Origin: Variovorax paradoxus
GTDB taxonomy: Bacteria; Pseudomonadota; Gammaproteobacteria; Burkholderiales; Burkholderiaceae_C
Assembly (NCBI RefSeq): GCF_029919115.1
Contig: NZ_CP123990.1
Location: 310,001-374,000, forward strand
Length of the DNA stretch: 64,000 bases
Direction: 5' to 3'
Positions 45,075 through 52,674 of this stretch are shown here, in pieces. Every line of letters starts with the position of its first letter. Position 1 is the first letter of the stretch. The position numbers were made by a program, and so were the translations under genes. The notes under the pieces were generated by a model. It saw only the letters and a list, made by a program, of their open reading frames with translations. It was not told where the DNA came from and searched no databases.

Positions 45075-45460
45075 AGCTCGGCCGGGAATTCCTGTCGTTC
45101 GCCGTGGTGGGCGCGATCGGCTTCGTGGTCGACGTGGCCGTGCTGTACCTTGCGGCGCCGCTGCTGGGTTGGTACGGGGCGCGGGTGGTGTCTTTCTTGG
45201 CGGCCGCAACGGCCACCTGGGCGTTGAACCGCCGCTATACCTTCAACGCCCGAAGCGCCAATGCGTCCGTGCTGCGCGAGTACCTTGGCTACCTGGTGAC
45301 GATGCTGGGCGGTGCGGTCGTCAACTATGGCGCGTATGTGCTTGTGCTGCATTGGGTCAGCGGGCCTTGGGCACCGGCGGCCGGCGTGGCGCTGGGGAGT
45401 TGCGCGGGGCTCGTCGTGAACTTCCTGTCCGCGCGCTATCTGGTGTTTCGCGCGAAGTAG
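45071..45460 (+). CDS. GtrA-family membrane protein (probable lipid-sugar flippase)
   Basis: 129 residues with four membrane helices and the GtrA signature FLSFAVVGAIGFVVDVAVLYL, TWALNRRYTFNAR and NFLSARYLVF. GtrA proteins are thought to flip undecaprenyl-phosphate-linked sugars to the periplasm, where the GT-C enzyme would use them. The ATGA overlap with the GT2 gene supports this. Confidence 0.92.
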   Translation: MKLGREFLSFAVVGAIGFVVDVAVLYLAAPLLGWYGARVVSFLAAATATWALNRRYTFNARSANASVLREYLGYLVTMLGGAVVNYGAYVLVLHWVSGPWAPAAGVALGSCAGLVVNFLSARYLVFRAK

Positions 45461-45467
45461 CGGTGTT

Positions 45468-45566
45468 GCTCCCTCCCCTCCGGGGGAGGGCTGGGGTGGG
45501 GGCACGCGGCGCATCCAGCGGGCGCTCTGCCTGCCCCCATCCCGACCTTCCCCCAGAGGGGGAAGG
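45468..45566. repeat. CCCTCCCC/GGGGAGGG intergenic palindromic repeat, copy 1
   Basis: A hairpin CCCTCCCCTCCGGGGGAGGG, a GC-rich centre, and a second hairpin CCTTCCCCC-AGA-GGGGGAAGG between the convergent gtrA and enamidase genes. The centre is the reverse complement of that in the copy at 50271-50370. Resembles dispersed non-coding repeats of Comamonadaceae. Confidence 0.85.
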
Positions 45567-45590
45567 AGAAAGAGAAAGAAGTGCTGGCGC

Positions 45591-46790
45591 TCAGTGCGCG
45601 CCCGACACCACCACCGGAATCTCGGTCGCCGGCGGCGTGTTGCGGCTGCGGCCGCAGCGCACGATGCCGTCGATCATCACCATGCCCACGCCCGGGATGT
45701 CGCCGAGCTGCACGCTCTCCAGCAGGCCCGGCGCGGGCGAATGCTGCGCGCGGTCCATGAAGACGAAGTCGGCATCGCGGCCCACTTCGATCAGTCCGCA
45801 ATTCAGCTTGCGGATGCGCGCCGTATTGCCCGTGGCAAAGCAGAACACCAGCTCGGCCGGAATGTTGGCAATGGACGAGAGCATGGCCACCATGCGCAGA
45901 ATGCCCAGCGGCTGCACGCCCGAGCCGGCCGGCCCGTCGGTGCCCAGGATCACGCGGTGCGGGCACTTGAGTTCGAGCGCCGCCTTGGCCGCCGCAATGG
46001 CCACCTTCTCGTTGCCGTTGTGCACGATCTCGATGGCGCGCGAGCTCTTCTCGCACAGCTCGCACACATGCGCCTCGGGCAATGAGGTGTGGCCGCCGTT
46101 GATGTGGCCGATGATGTCGGCGTCGGCCTCCAGCACCACGTCCTTGTCGATCAGGCCCGAGCCCGGAATGGACGGGCCGCCCGTGTGGATGGTGCTCTGA
46201 ATGCCGTACTTGCGCGCCCAGGCCACCATCTCCTTGGCTTCGTAGCCGGCCTTCACCGAGCCCAGGCCCACTTCGCCGAGCAGGCCCACGCCGGCTTCGG
46301 CAAGCTCCTTGAAGTCGCTCTCGACCATGCCTTTCTCGATGACCGGCGCGCCGGCCAGCACCTTCACGCCGCCGGGGCGGAAGTTGTCGAACGCGCGCTG
46401 CGCCGTGATGGCGAGCGCCTTCAGGCCCACGATGTCTTTCGGGCGGCCCGGCAGGTGCACCTCGCCGGCTGAAATCATGGTGGTCACGCCGCCGTTCATC
46501 GTGGAATCGATCCAGCCGATCTGCCCCTGGCGCGGCGTCCAGTCGCCGAACACCGGGTGCACGTGGCTGTCGATCAGTCCGGGCGCGACGCAGGTCTTCT
46601 TCGCGTCGATGACGGTTTTGGCGCCTTCGAGGTCGCAGTCTTTTTCCTTGCCCACCGCAACGATCAGCCCGTCGTTCACCACGATGGTGTCCGCGTCGAG
46701 GATGGGCTTGTCGATGTCGCCCGAGAGCAAGAGCCCGATGTTCTTTATGACGACTTTGCCCGACTTGCCGCCGGCTGCGATTTCTGCCAT
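45591..46790 (-). CDS. ena: Enamidase (nicotinate catabolism)
   Basis: 399-residue amidohydrolase. It resembles Eubacterium barkeri enamidase along its length as I recall that protein: KNIGLLLSGDIDKPILDADTIVV, metal-binding DSHVHPVFGDWTPRQ, GGVTTMISAGEVHLPGRPKD, GHINGG, the aspartate in GTDGPAGSG, and the C-terminal SRNTPPAT. It would hydrolyse 1,4,5,6-tetrahydro-6-oxonicotinate to 2-formylglutarate and ammonia. The adjacent 6-hydroxynicotinate reductase makes exactly this substrate. Its start overlaps the upstream TetR gene by 46 nt, forming an fpr-tetR-ena minus-strand operon divergent from the reductase. Confidence 0.88.
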   Translation of the reverse strand: MAEIAAGGKSGKVVIKNIGLLLSGDIDKPILDADTIVVNDGLIVAVGKEKDCDLEGAKTVIDAKKTCVAPGLIDSHVHPVFGDWTPRQGQIGWIDSTMNGGVTTMISAGEVHLPGRPKDIVGLKALAITAQRAFDNFRPGGVKVLAGAPVIEKGMVESDFKELAEAGVGLLGEVGLGSVKAGYEAKEMVAWARKYGIQSTIHTGGPSIPGSGLIDKDVVLEADADIIGHINGGHTSLPEAHVCELCEKSSRAIEIVHNGNEKVAIAAAKAALELKCPHRVILGTDGPAGSGVQPLGILRMVAMLSSIANIPAELVFCFATGNTARIRKLNCGLIEVGRDADFVFMDRAQHSPAPGLLESVQLGDIPGVGMVMIDGIVRCGRSRNTPPATEIPVVVSGAH

Positions 46791-47503
46791 TTCGTGTGGT
46801 CCTGGTCGTGGGGTGGGATGTTGTTGTCTTGCGCCTCGTCCGCGCGCACGGTGCGCAGCAGGGTCTCGATCACGAAGTCTTCCCAGTGCGTGATCGCCTC
46901 GGCCGATTCCAGCGGCTCGCCCAGGAACGCGGTGAGCGTGTGCCGGTTGGAGGTGTAGAAGTAGCCGGTGGATGCAATCAGCAGGTAGATGTCGCGCGCA
47001 ATCAGGTCTTTGCGGAACAGCCCCTGCGCCGCGCCGCTGGCCAGTATCTCGGCAATGATTGCCACCGCCCGCGACGAGTATTCGCGCGCCCTGAGCGACT
47101 TGGAAATGTGCCGGCCCTTGTGCAGGTTCTCGGTGTTCAGCAGCGTGACGAACTCGGGGTTCTTGCGGTAGTAGCCCAGCACGAAGCGAATGACTTCGGT
47201 AAGCGCCTCCACGGGCCGCGAGGCGTCGAGCGCTATCGCGGCCTCGGCGTCGTCCATGCGCTGGTAGATGCCCTCGAGCACCGCAATGAAGAGGCCTTCC
47301 TTGCTGCCGAAGTAGTAGTAGATCATCCGGTCGTACGACTTGGCGGCCTTCGAGATCTTCTCGACGCTGCCGCCGTCGTAGCCGTACTTGGCGAACACCT
47401 TGGTCGCCGCCTTCAGGATGCTGTCGCGCGTGGCCTGCGCCGCCGCCTCGCGCACGCCGGTGCGGCGCTGGGGCTTTGTGCTGGCGGAGCGGCTTTCGGC
47501 CAT
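46745..47503 (-). CDS. TetR-family regulator, NicS-like
   Basis: 252 residues: TetR helix-turn-helix (TRDSILKAATKVFAKYGYDGGSVEKISKAAKSYDRMIYYYFGSKEGLFIAVLEGIYQ) and a ligand domain resembling Pseudomonas NicS, the repressor of nicotinate hydroxylation genes. The long polar C-terminus overlaps the enamidase start. Two TGTAG/CTACA-based palindromes in the fpr/reductase intergenic region are its probable operators. Effector likely nicotinate or 6-hydroxynicotinate (inference). Confidence 0.85.
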   Translation of the reverse strand: MAESRSASTKPQRRTGVREAAAQATRDSILKAATKVFAKYGYDGGSVEKISKAAKSYDRMIYYYFGSKEGLFIAVLEGIYQRMDDAEAAIALDASRPVEALTEVIRFVLGYYRKNPEFVTLLNTENLHKGRHISKSLRAREYSSRAVAIIAEILASGAAQGLFRKDLIARDIYLLIASTGYFYTSNRHTLTAFLGEPLESAEAITHWEDFVIETLLRTVRADEAQDNNIPPHDQDHTKWQKSQPAASRAKSS

Positions 47504-47522
47504 CGTGCGCAGGAGGCTTGGC

Positions 47523-48296
47523 CTACTTTTCGGCGAAGGCGCGCTCGACCACGAAGTCGCCTGGGGTCGAGGTGTTGCCTTCCTTGAAGCCGCGTGCCTC
47601 GAGGATGTGCTTCAGGTCCACCAGGAGGCCGGGGCTGCCGCACAGCATCACGCGGTCTTCCGTGGGGTTGATCGGGGGCAGGCCCAGGTCGTCGGTGAGC
47701 TTGTTGCTCGAAATCAGGTCGGTAATGCGGCCCTGGTTGCGAAACTCCTCGCGCGTGACCGTGGGGTAGTAGAGCAGCTGCTTCTCGACCATTTCGCCGA
47801 GAAACTCATGCTTGGGCAGGTGGTCGGTCACGAGGTCGTGATAGGCCAGTTCATCGACCTGGCGCACGCCGTGCACCAGGATGACTTGCTCGAACTTCTC
47901 GTAGGTGTCCGGGTCGCGGATGATGCTCATGAACGGTGCGAGGCCCGTGCCCGTGCCGAACAGGTACAGGCGCTTGCCGGGCAGCGTGTAGTCGATGAGC
48001 AGCGTGCCGGTGGGCTTGCGGCCCACGATGATGGTGTCGCCCACCTGGATGTGCTGCAGCTTCGAGGTGAGCGGGCCTTCTTCCACCTTGATGCTCAGGA
48101 ACTCGAGATGCTCCTCGTAGTTCGGGCTCACGATGCTGTACGCGCGCAGCAGGGGCTTGTTGTTCACCTTCAGGCCGATCATCGTGAAATGGCCGTTCGA
48201 GAAACGCAGCGCCGGGTCGCGCGTGGTGGTGAAGGTGAACAGGCGGTCGGTCCAGTGGTGGACGCTCAGGACGCGTTCTTCGCTGAATGCACTCAT
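47523..48296 (-). CDS. fpr: Ferredoxin-NADP reductase
   Basis: 257 residues, bacterial Fpr type: FAD-binding RAYSIVSPN, NADP-binding LFGTGTGLAPFMSIIRD, CGSP, and the C-terminal VERAFAEK. It passes electrons from NADPH to ferredoxin or flavodoxin. First gene of the operon with the TetR and enamidase genes and divergent from 6-hydroxynicotinate reductase, a ferredoxin-dependent enzyme, so it most likely supplies that enzyme's reductant. ATG 48296 gives the normal Fpr N-terminus; an upstream in-frame ATG adds 18 unusual residues. Confidence 0.95.
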   Translation of the reverse strand: MSAFSEERVLSVHHWTDRLFTFTTTRDPALRFSNGHFTMIGLKVNNKPLLRAYSIVSPNYEEHLEFLSIKVEEGPLTSKLQHIQVGDTIIVGRKPTGTLLIDYTLPGKRLYLFGTGTGLAPFMSIIRDPDTYEKFEQVILVHGVRQVDELAYHDLVTDHLPKHEFLGEMVEKQLLYYPTVTREEFRNQGRITDLISSNKLTDDLGLPPINPTEDRVMLCGSPGLLVDLKHILEARGFKEGNTSTPGDFVVERAFAEK

Positions 48297-48460
48297 ACGG
48301 AACTCAAGAGTTGGTTGGTAACTGGGGAAGGTGGCTGAGCCGAGATGCACGCCTTTGGGGCGCTAGCCGTCGGCCGGCTCCGAACCCTCCATTGTCGTTG
48401 GTCGGAAAAACCCCGATAACCACCGCGAGAAAACACCATTGCAAGCATCGGGCCTGTTTG

Positions 48461-48481
48461 CTACATTGACCGCGAATGTAG
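48461..48481. promoter_or_regulatory. Inverted repeat CTACATT-N7-AATGTAG (probable TetR operator)
   Basis: Perfect seven-nt arms, in the divergent fpr/6-hydroxynicotinate reductase region (48297-48611, which has no gene). It covers a TTGACC that could be a -35 element. With the next palindrome it forms a pair centred about 35 bp apart. Confidence 0.6.
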
Positions 48482-48497
48482 TGAACGCAACATGAAA

Positions 48498-48515
48498 GTG
48501 TAGGGAATGCTACAC
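48498..48515. promoter_or_regulatory. Inverted repeat GTGTAG-N6-CTACAC (probable TetR operator)
   Basis: Perfect six-nt arms. An ATG that opens the longest reductase frame (48507) lies in its centre, which argues that translation starts further downstream. Confidence 0.6.
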
Positions 48516-48611
48516 AAACGGCAGACGGGGCACAAGCGGGCAGACGGCACGTTTGTTGCAAACCCCGCCACACCGGATTGCCCCATACACACTGCCCACG
48601 AGATCGCCCCG

Positions 48612-50237
48612 ATGACCGAACACACCAAGACAGACGGAATGCCCGGCATGGACATGCCGGTGGTCGCAGAAGCCGGCGGCAGCGCCTTCGGCAAGGCGCC
48701 GCCGCGCAACGAGCGCATGAGCACCGCCAAGGTCGAGTGCAATGCCTGCCCCGTGCTGTGCCAGATTTCCGACGGCCGCACGGGCGCCTGCGACCGCTAC
48801 GCCAACCGGGAAGGCGTGCTGGTGCGCGTCGACCCCGTGGTGCTGCTGCGCCGCGAGATCGCGGGCGAGGCGCCCAAGCTGGTGCCCTTCGACCGGCCGG
48901 CCGCCGAAAAGACAGAGGCCGCCGAGGCGGGCACTCCCGACTGGAACGGCGACCTGCTGCATGCCGACGAAGTCTTCGTCACCGGCGTGGGTTCTTCCAC
49001 CACCTACCCCGACTACAAGCCCGCCCCTTTCATCGTGGCCTCGAAAGCCCGGGGCGTAGACATGGTCACCGTGGTTACCGAAGGCATCTTCAGCTACTGC
49101 AGCTTCAAGGTGAAGATCGACACCGACCGCTTCCTGGGCTCCGAGCAGGCCAACGTGCGCTACCGCGGCGAGGTGGTCGGCCACGTCACCACGGCCGAAT
49201 ACGGCTCGCAGATGCTCTCGCTCGGCGGCGTGCACCACCTCACCGGCGGCAGCAAGAAGGAAGGCCGCATGACGGCCGAGCTGATGCAGCTGCTGGGCAA
49301 CAAGAAGGCGGTGGAGTGCACCATCGACGGCGGCTCCACGCTCGTCATCCAGGCCGGCAAGGCGCCCATCGTCAACGGGGTCGAAGAGCAGCGCATGCGC
49401 GTGGGCTGCGGCTCGGCGGCGGTCGGCATCTTCGCGCGCCAGTTCGCGGGCGTGGCCGACGAGGTGGTGGTGGTCGACGATCACATCACCGGCGTGCTCA
49501 CCGAGCACCAGGCCGGGCGCTGCCTCGACATGGCGCCTTCGGGCATCCAGATGCTGGGGCGCAAGTCCACGCCGGGGCGCTACTTCCAGGTGGCGAATCC
49601 GGGCAACGGCTGGGGCGGCACCGACATTGCCGATCCGCTCTCGATCATCGAAGGCTGGGAGGAGGGCGTTGCGCGCCCGGGCCTGCGCCTTCTCATGACA
49701 TCGACCACCGGCGAGCACGCGCAGTGGTACGTGCTCGACGAGGCGCTGAAGCCCGTCGAGCAGGAAATGCCCGCCGAGGTGAAGCGCATCGTCGATCGCA
49801 TCGGCGAGAACTGCGAACCGTCGCTGTGCACTGTGCTGTTCCTCGGCGGTGCGGGCGGGTCATTGCGTGCCGGCGTCACAGAAAACCCGGTGCTGCTCAC
49901 GCGCGCCATCAAGCGCGCGCTTGTCAACGTGACCTGCGGCGGCGCGCCGGCCTATGTGTGGCCCGGTGGCGGCATCACCGTGATGGCGGACGTCATGCGC
50001 ATGCCCGACAACAGCTTTGGCACCGTGCCCACGCCGGCCATCGTGGCGCCCATCGAGTTCAGCATGCGGCAAAGCGACTACCAGGCGCTCGGCGGCCACA
50101 TGGAACACATCTTCTCGCTAGAACAGGCGCTCGCGCGCGGTGCCTGGCAGGAAGACGGTGCGCCGCTGGCGCGGCAATGGCTCGCGATGGACGACGCCAA
50201 TCCGTGGCCGCTCGGGCATGCCCCGATGCTGGGCTGA
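48612..50237 (+). CDS. hnr: 6-hydroxynicotinate reductase
   Basis: 541 residues from ATG 48612 (the frame is open from 48507, inside an operator; another ATG is at 48717). An N-terminal ferredoxin-like cysteine cluster has C43, C46, C50 and C60 (VECNACPVLCQISDGRTGACDRY), for an Fe-S centre. The long C-terminal part matches 6-hydroxynicotinate reductases as annotated in Eubacterium and rhizobia. It reduces 6-hydroxynicotinate to 1,4,5,6-tetrahydro-6-oxonicotinate with reduced ferredoxin, giving the substrate of the adjacent enamidase. The E. barkeri enzyme is reported to carry Fe-S centres and covalently bound flavin. First gene of the rightward nicotinate operon. Confidence 0.85.
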   Translation: MTEHTKTDGMPGMDMPVVAEAGGSAFGKAPPRNERMSTAKVECNACPVLCQISDGRTGACDRYANREGVLVRVDPVVLLRREIAGEAPKLVPFDRPAAEKTEAAEAGTPDWNGDLLHADEVFVTGVGSSTTYPDYKPAPFIVASKARGVDMVTVVTEGIFSYCSFKVKIDTDRFLGSEQANVRYRGEVVGHVTTAEYGSQMLSLGGVHHLTGGSKKEGRMTAELMQLLGNKKAVECTIDGGSTLVIQAGKAPIVNGVEEQRMRVGCGSAAVGIFARQFAGVADEVVVVDDHITGVLTEHQAGRCLDMAPSGIQMLGRKSTPGRYFQVANPGNGWGGTDIADPLSIIEGWEEGVARPGLRLLMTSTTGEHAQWYVLDEALKPVEQEMPAEVKRIVDRIGENCEPSLCTVLFLGGAGGSLRAGVTENPVLLTRAIKRALVNVTCGGAPAYVWPGGGITVMADVMRMPDNSFGTVPTPAIVAPIEFSMRQSDYQALGGHMEHIFSLEQALARGAWQEDGAPLARQWLAMDDANPWPLGHAPMLG

Positions 50238-50270
50238 ACGATGACCATCCTTTCGTTCGCTGTGGCTGTT

Positions 50271-50370
50271 GCTCCTTCCCCCTCTGGGGGAAGGCTGGGA
50301 TGGGGGCGGGCAGAGCGCCCCATGGATGCGCCGCGTGCCCCCACCCCGACCCTCCCCCGGAAGGGGAGGG
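50271..50370. repeat. Intergenic palindromic repeat, copy 2 (inverted to copy 1)
   Basis: Hairpins CCTTCCCCC-TCT-GGGGGAAGG and CCCTCCCC-CGGAA-GGGGAGGG flank a centre that is a diverged reverse complement of copy 1 (45468-45566). It lies between the reductase and the UPF0280 gene, inside the presumed operon. Confidence 0.85.
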
Positions 50371-50404
50371 AGAAACACCGCGCCGGCACAGCGCGCTCGC
50401 TGCC

Positions 50405-51322
50405 ATGACCGCCCAACGCAGCGCGCTCGACAAGAACCGCTGGCATTTCAACCATGGCCCGATCGACATCGTGGCCGAGGCGTACGGAGATCCCTACGCC
50501 GTCGCGGCCGCGCACGACGCAGCGTGGGCGCGCTTCGTTCACGTGCTCGACGAACTGGTGCACGAGCTGCCGCTCTTGCGCCTGCCCGCAAGCGACAACA
50601 TGCGCCCGCGCGGCGTGGTGGCCAAGCGCATGTGGAATGCGTGCGCCGCGTTCTCGCCGATGTTCGTCACGCCGATGGCGGCGGTGGCCGGCTCCGTGGC
50701 GCAGGAACTCATTGCGTTCTATGACCGCCCGGGCGTCGAACGGGCCTGGATCAACAACGGCGGCGACATTGCGCTGCACCTCGCGCCCGGGCAATCGGCG
50801 CGCGTGGGTGTGTATGCCGACCTGGCGCGCTTCGATTGGCGCAAGCATGTCGATGGTGAAAGCAGCATCCTCACCACCGACGGCCAGTTCGAGATCAAGG
50901 CCGATCAGCCGGTGCGCGGCGTGGCCACCAGCGGCTGGCGCGGCCGCAGTTTTTCGCTGGGCATTGCCGACAGCGTGACGGTGCTTGCCGCCACGGCGGC
51001 GCAAGCCGACGCCGCCGCCACAGTGATTGCCAATGCCGTCGACGTGGACGATGCAGCCATCCAACGGCGCCCCGCGAACGAATGCAAGGACGATAGCGAC
51101 CTGGGCGACATTTTGGTCACGGTCGATGTGCCGCCGCTGGCGCCTTCGCAGGTACAAAGCGCGCTGGACACGGGGGCTGTCTGCGCCAAGGTGCTGCAGA
51201 AAGGCGGGCTCGTCTGGGCCGTTCTGCTCGTTTGCCAGGGGCAGTGGCGACTTGTCGAACCCTTATGCTCGAAGGCGCTGCCGGCGGCGGCCTCCGTGGC
51301 AGTTGGTTCAGTATTTGCTTAA
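50405..51322 (+). CDS. UPF0280-family protein (ApbE-like)
   Basis: 305 residues. Its fold family is related to ApbE flavin transferases, with AWINNGGDIALHL and GVATSGWRGRSFSLGIADSVTVLAATAAQADAAATVIANAV corresponding to the ApbE N-GGD and T-S...G-ADA blocks. It follows directly on 6-hydroxynicotinate reductase, a covalent flavoprotein in Eubacterium, so it may attach the flavin to that enzyme (inference). The C-terminal 60 residues are less conserved-looking. No signal peptide, so cytoplasmic, consistent with a cytoplasmic target. Start ATG 50405; upstream is repeat DNA. Confidence 0.82.
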   Translation: MTAQRSALDKNRWHFNHGPIDIVAEAYGDPYAVAAAHDAAWARFVHVLDELVHELPLLRLPASDNMRPRGVVAKRMWNACAAFSPMFVTPMAAVAGSVAQELIAFYDRPGVERAWINNGGDIALHLAPGQSARVGVYADLARFDWRKHVDGESSILTTDGQFEIKADQPVRGVATSGWRGRSFSLGIADSVTVLAATAAQADAAATVIANAVDVDDAAIQRRPANECKDDSDLGDILVTVDVPPLAPSQVQSALDTGAVCAKVLQKGGLVWAVLLVCQGQWRLVEPLCSKALPAAASVAVGSVFA

Positions 51323-51342
51323 CGAAAAGCAAGGTTCCTTTC

Positions 51343-51984
51343 ATGATCGATATACGCCGCGTCTTCACCCATGTCGAGCACATCCACCACGAGTTCGGCC
51401 CGCGCGCCGACACCCCGTTGGTGCGCGGTGCCATCGGCGCGGTGCTGACCAATCCTTTTGCGGGCCGCTACGAGCCCGACATCCTGCCGATGATGGCGCT
51501 GCTCGACCCCGTGGGCGTCGACATGGCGCACAAGCTGCATGCCGCCATGGATGTGCCGCTCGAACAGATCGCCACCTACGGCAAGGGCGCCATCGTCGGT
51601 GCCGCGGGCGAGCTCGAGCACGGCGCGCTCTGGCATGTGCCCGGCGGCTACGCCATGCGCGAACTGCTCGGCTGGAAGGGCAGCCGCGCCGCCTACACCG
51701 CGGGCAAGGCCGAAGAAAAAACCGGCCAGCCCGGCAACGCGCTTTCCATCGTGCCCTCGACCAAGAAGGTCGGCCCGCCCGGCGCGGCGCTCGACGTGCC
51801 GCTCACCAACATCAACGCCAGCTACGTGCGCGGCCAGTTCGACGCCATTGAAGTGCGCGTGCCCGGCGCGCCCGCGGCCGACGAGATCGTCTTCATCCTG
51901 GCCATGAGCACGGGCTACCGCGTGCATGCGCGCGTGGGTGGGCTGCTCGCCAAGGACATCAGCAAATGGGACGGCCTGCGCTGA
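51343..51984 (+). CDS. DUF1185 (amino acid synthesis family) protein, paralogue 1
   Basis: 213 residues. Shares with the next gene the family blocks TNPFAGRYEPD, ATYGKGAIVGAAGELEHGA, STKKVGPPGAALDVPL and a C-terminal RVGGL. Family function is not established; the Pfam name amino acid synthesis rests on weak evidence. It carries an inserted region (RELLGWKGSRAAYTAGKAEEKTGQPGNA) relative to the paralogue. Position in the nicotinate operon suggests action on a pathway intermediate, for instance 2-formylglutarate (inference). Confidence 0.85.
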   Translation: MIDIRRVFTHVEHIHHEFGPRADTPLVRGAIGAVLTNPFAGRYEPDILPMMALLDPVGVDMAHKLHAAMDVPLEQIATYGKGAIVGAAGELEHGALWHVPGGYAMRELLGWKGSRAAYTAGKAEEKTGQPGNALSIVPSTKKVGPPGAALDVPLTNINASYVRGQFDAIEVRVPGAPAADEIVFILAMSTGYRVHARVGGLLAKDISKWDGLR

Positions 51985-52018
51985 GCCGGCCCTACAGAGA
52001 CAAGAAGGAACACAAGAC

Positions 52019-52603
52019 ATGACCGCCAACATCCGCAAGCTCGTCGTCCAGGTCGACGAAACCCGCAAGGAAATGGGCAAGGACATCACGCCGCCCACGC
52101 GCCGCGCGGTGGCCATCGCCGTGATCGAGAACCCCTATGCGGGCCGCTTCAGCGAGAACCTCGACGAGCTGATCGCCATCGGCGAAGAGCTGGGCGCGCT
52201 GCTCGGCCAGAAGGCCGTGAAGGCACTTGGCATCGAGCCCGGCCAGGCGCAGAGCTACGGCAAGGCCGCCATCGTGGGCGAGAACGGCGAGCTCGAGCAT
52301 GCGGCCGCCATCCTGCATCCCAAGCTGGGCGCGCCGCTGCGCGTGGCCGTTGAAAAGGGCGCGGCGCTGGTGCCTTCTGCCAAGAAGCGCGGCACGCTGG
52401 GCACCGCCATCGACGTGCCGCTCGGCCATAAAGACGCCGCCTTCGTGCGCAGCCATTTCGACGCCGTCGAAGCCCGCGTCTCCGATGCGCCGCGTGCCAA
52501 CGAGATCGTGGTGGCGGTGGCCATTACCGACAGCGGCCGTCCGCTGCCTCGCATCGGCGGGCTGCAGGCCAGTGAAATCAAGGGTGAAGACGGGCTTCGC
52601 TGA
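52019..52603 (+). CDS. DUF1185 (amino acid synthesis family) protein, paralogue 2
   Basis: 194 residues, clearly homologous to the preceding product: ENPYAGRFSENLDEL, QSYGKAAIVGENGELEHAAAILHPKLGAPLR, PSAKKRGTLGTAIDVPLGHKDAAFVRSHFDA, RIGGL. The pair probably arose by tandem duplication and may form a hetero-oligomer. AGAAGGA precedes ATG 52019. Cytoplasmic; enzymatic role unknown. Confidence 0.85.
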   Translation: MTANIRKLVVQVDETRKEMGKDITPPTRRAVAIAVIENPYAGRFSENLDELIAIGEELGALLGQKAVKALGIEPGQAQSYGKAAIVGENGELEHAAAILHPKLGAPLRVAVEKGAALVPSAKKRGTLGTAIDVPLGHKDAAFVRSHFDAVEARVSDAPRANEIVVAVAITDSGRPLPRIGGLQASEIKGEDGLR

Positions 52604-52674
52604 ATCCCAACCACGCACCCTCCGCATCCACGTCGTCCAGTTTTTTCTCCCTTTCGATCCCAAGGAGTTTCCCC

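Noticed and set aside
45468..45566. Rho-independent terminator between gtrA and ena
   Set aside because: Strong hairpins but no T tract on either strand, and the same element recurs inside operons and inside nicB, so it is treated as a dispersed repeat.
48507..48611. N-terminal extension of 6-hydroxynicotinate reductase
   Set aside because: The ATG at 48507 lies inside a palindromic operator with no spaced ribosome-binding site, and the added 35 residues look non-homologous; ATG 48612 preferred.
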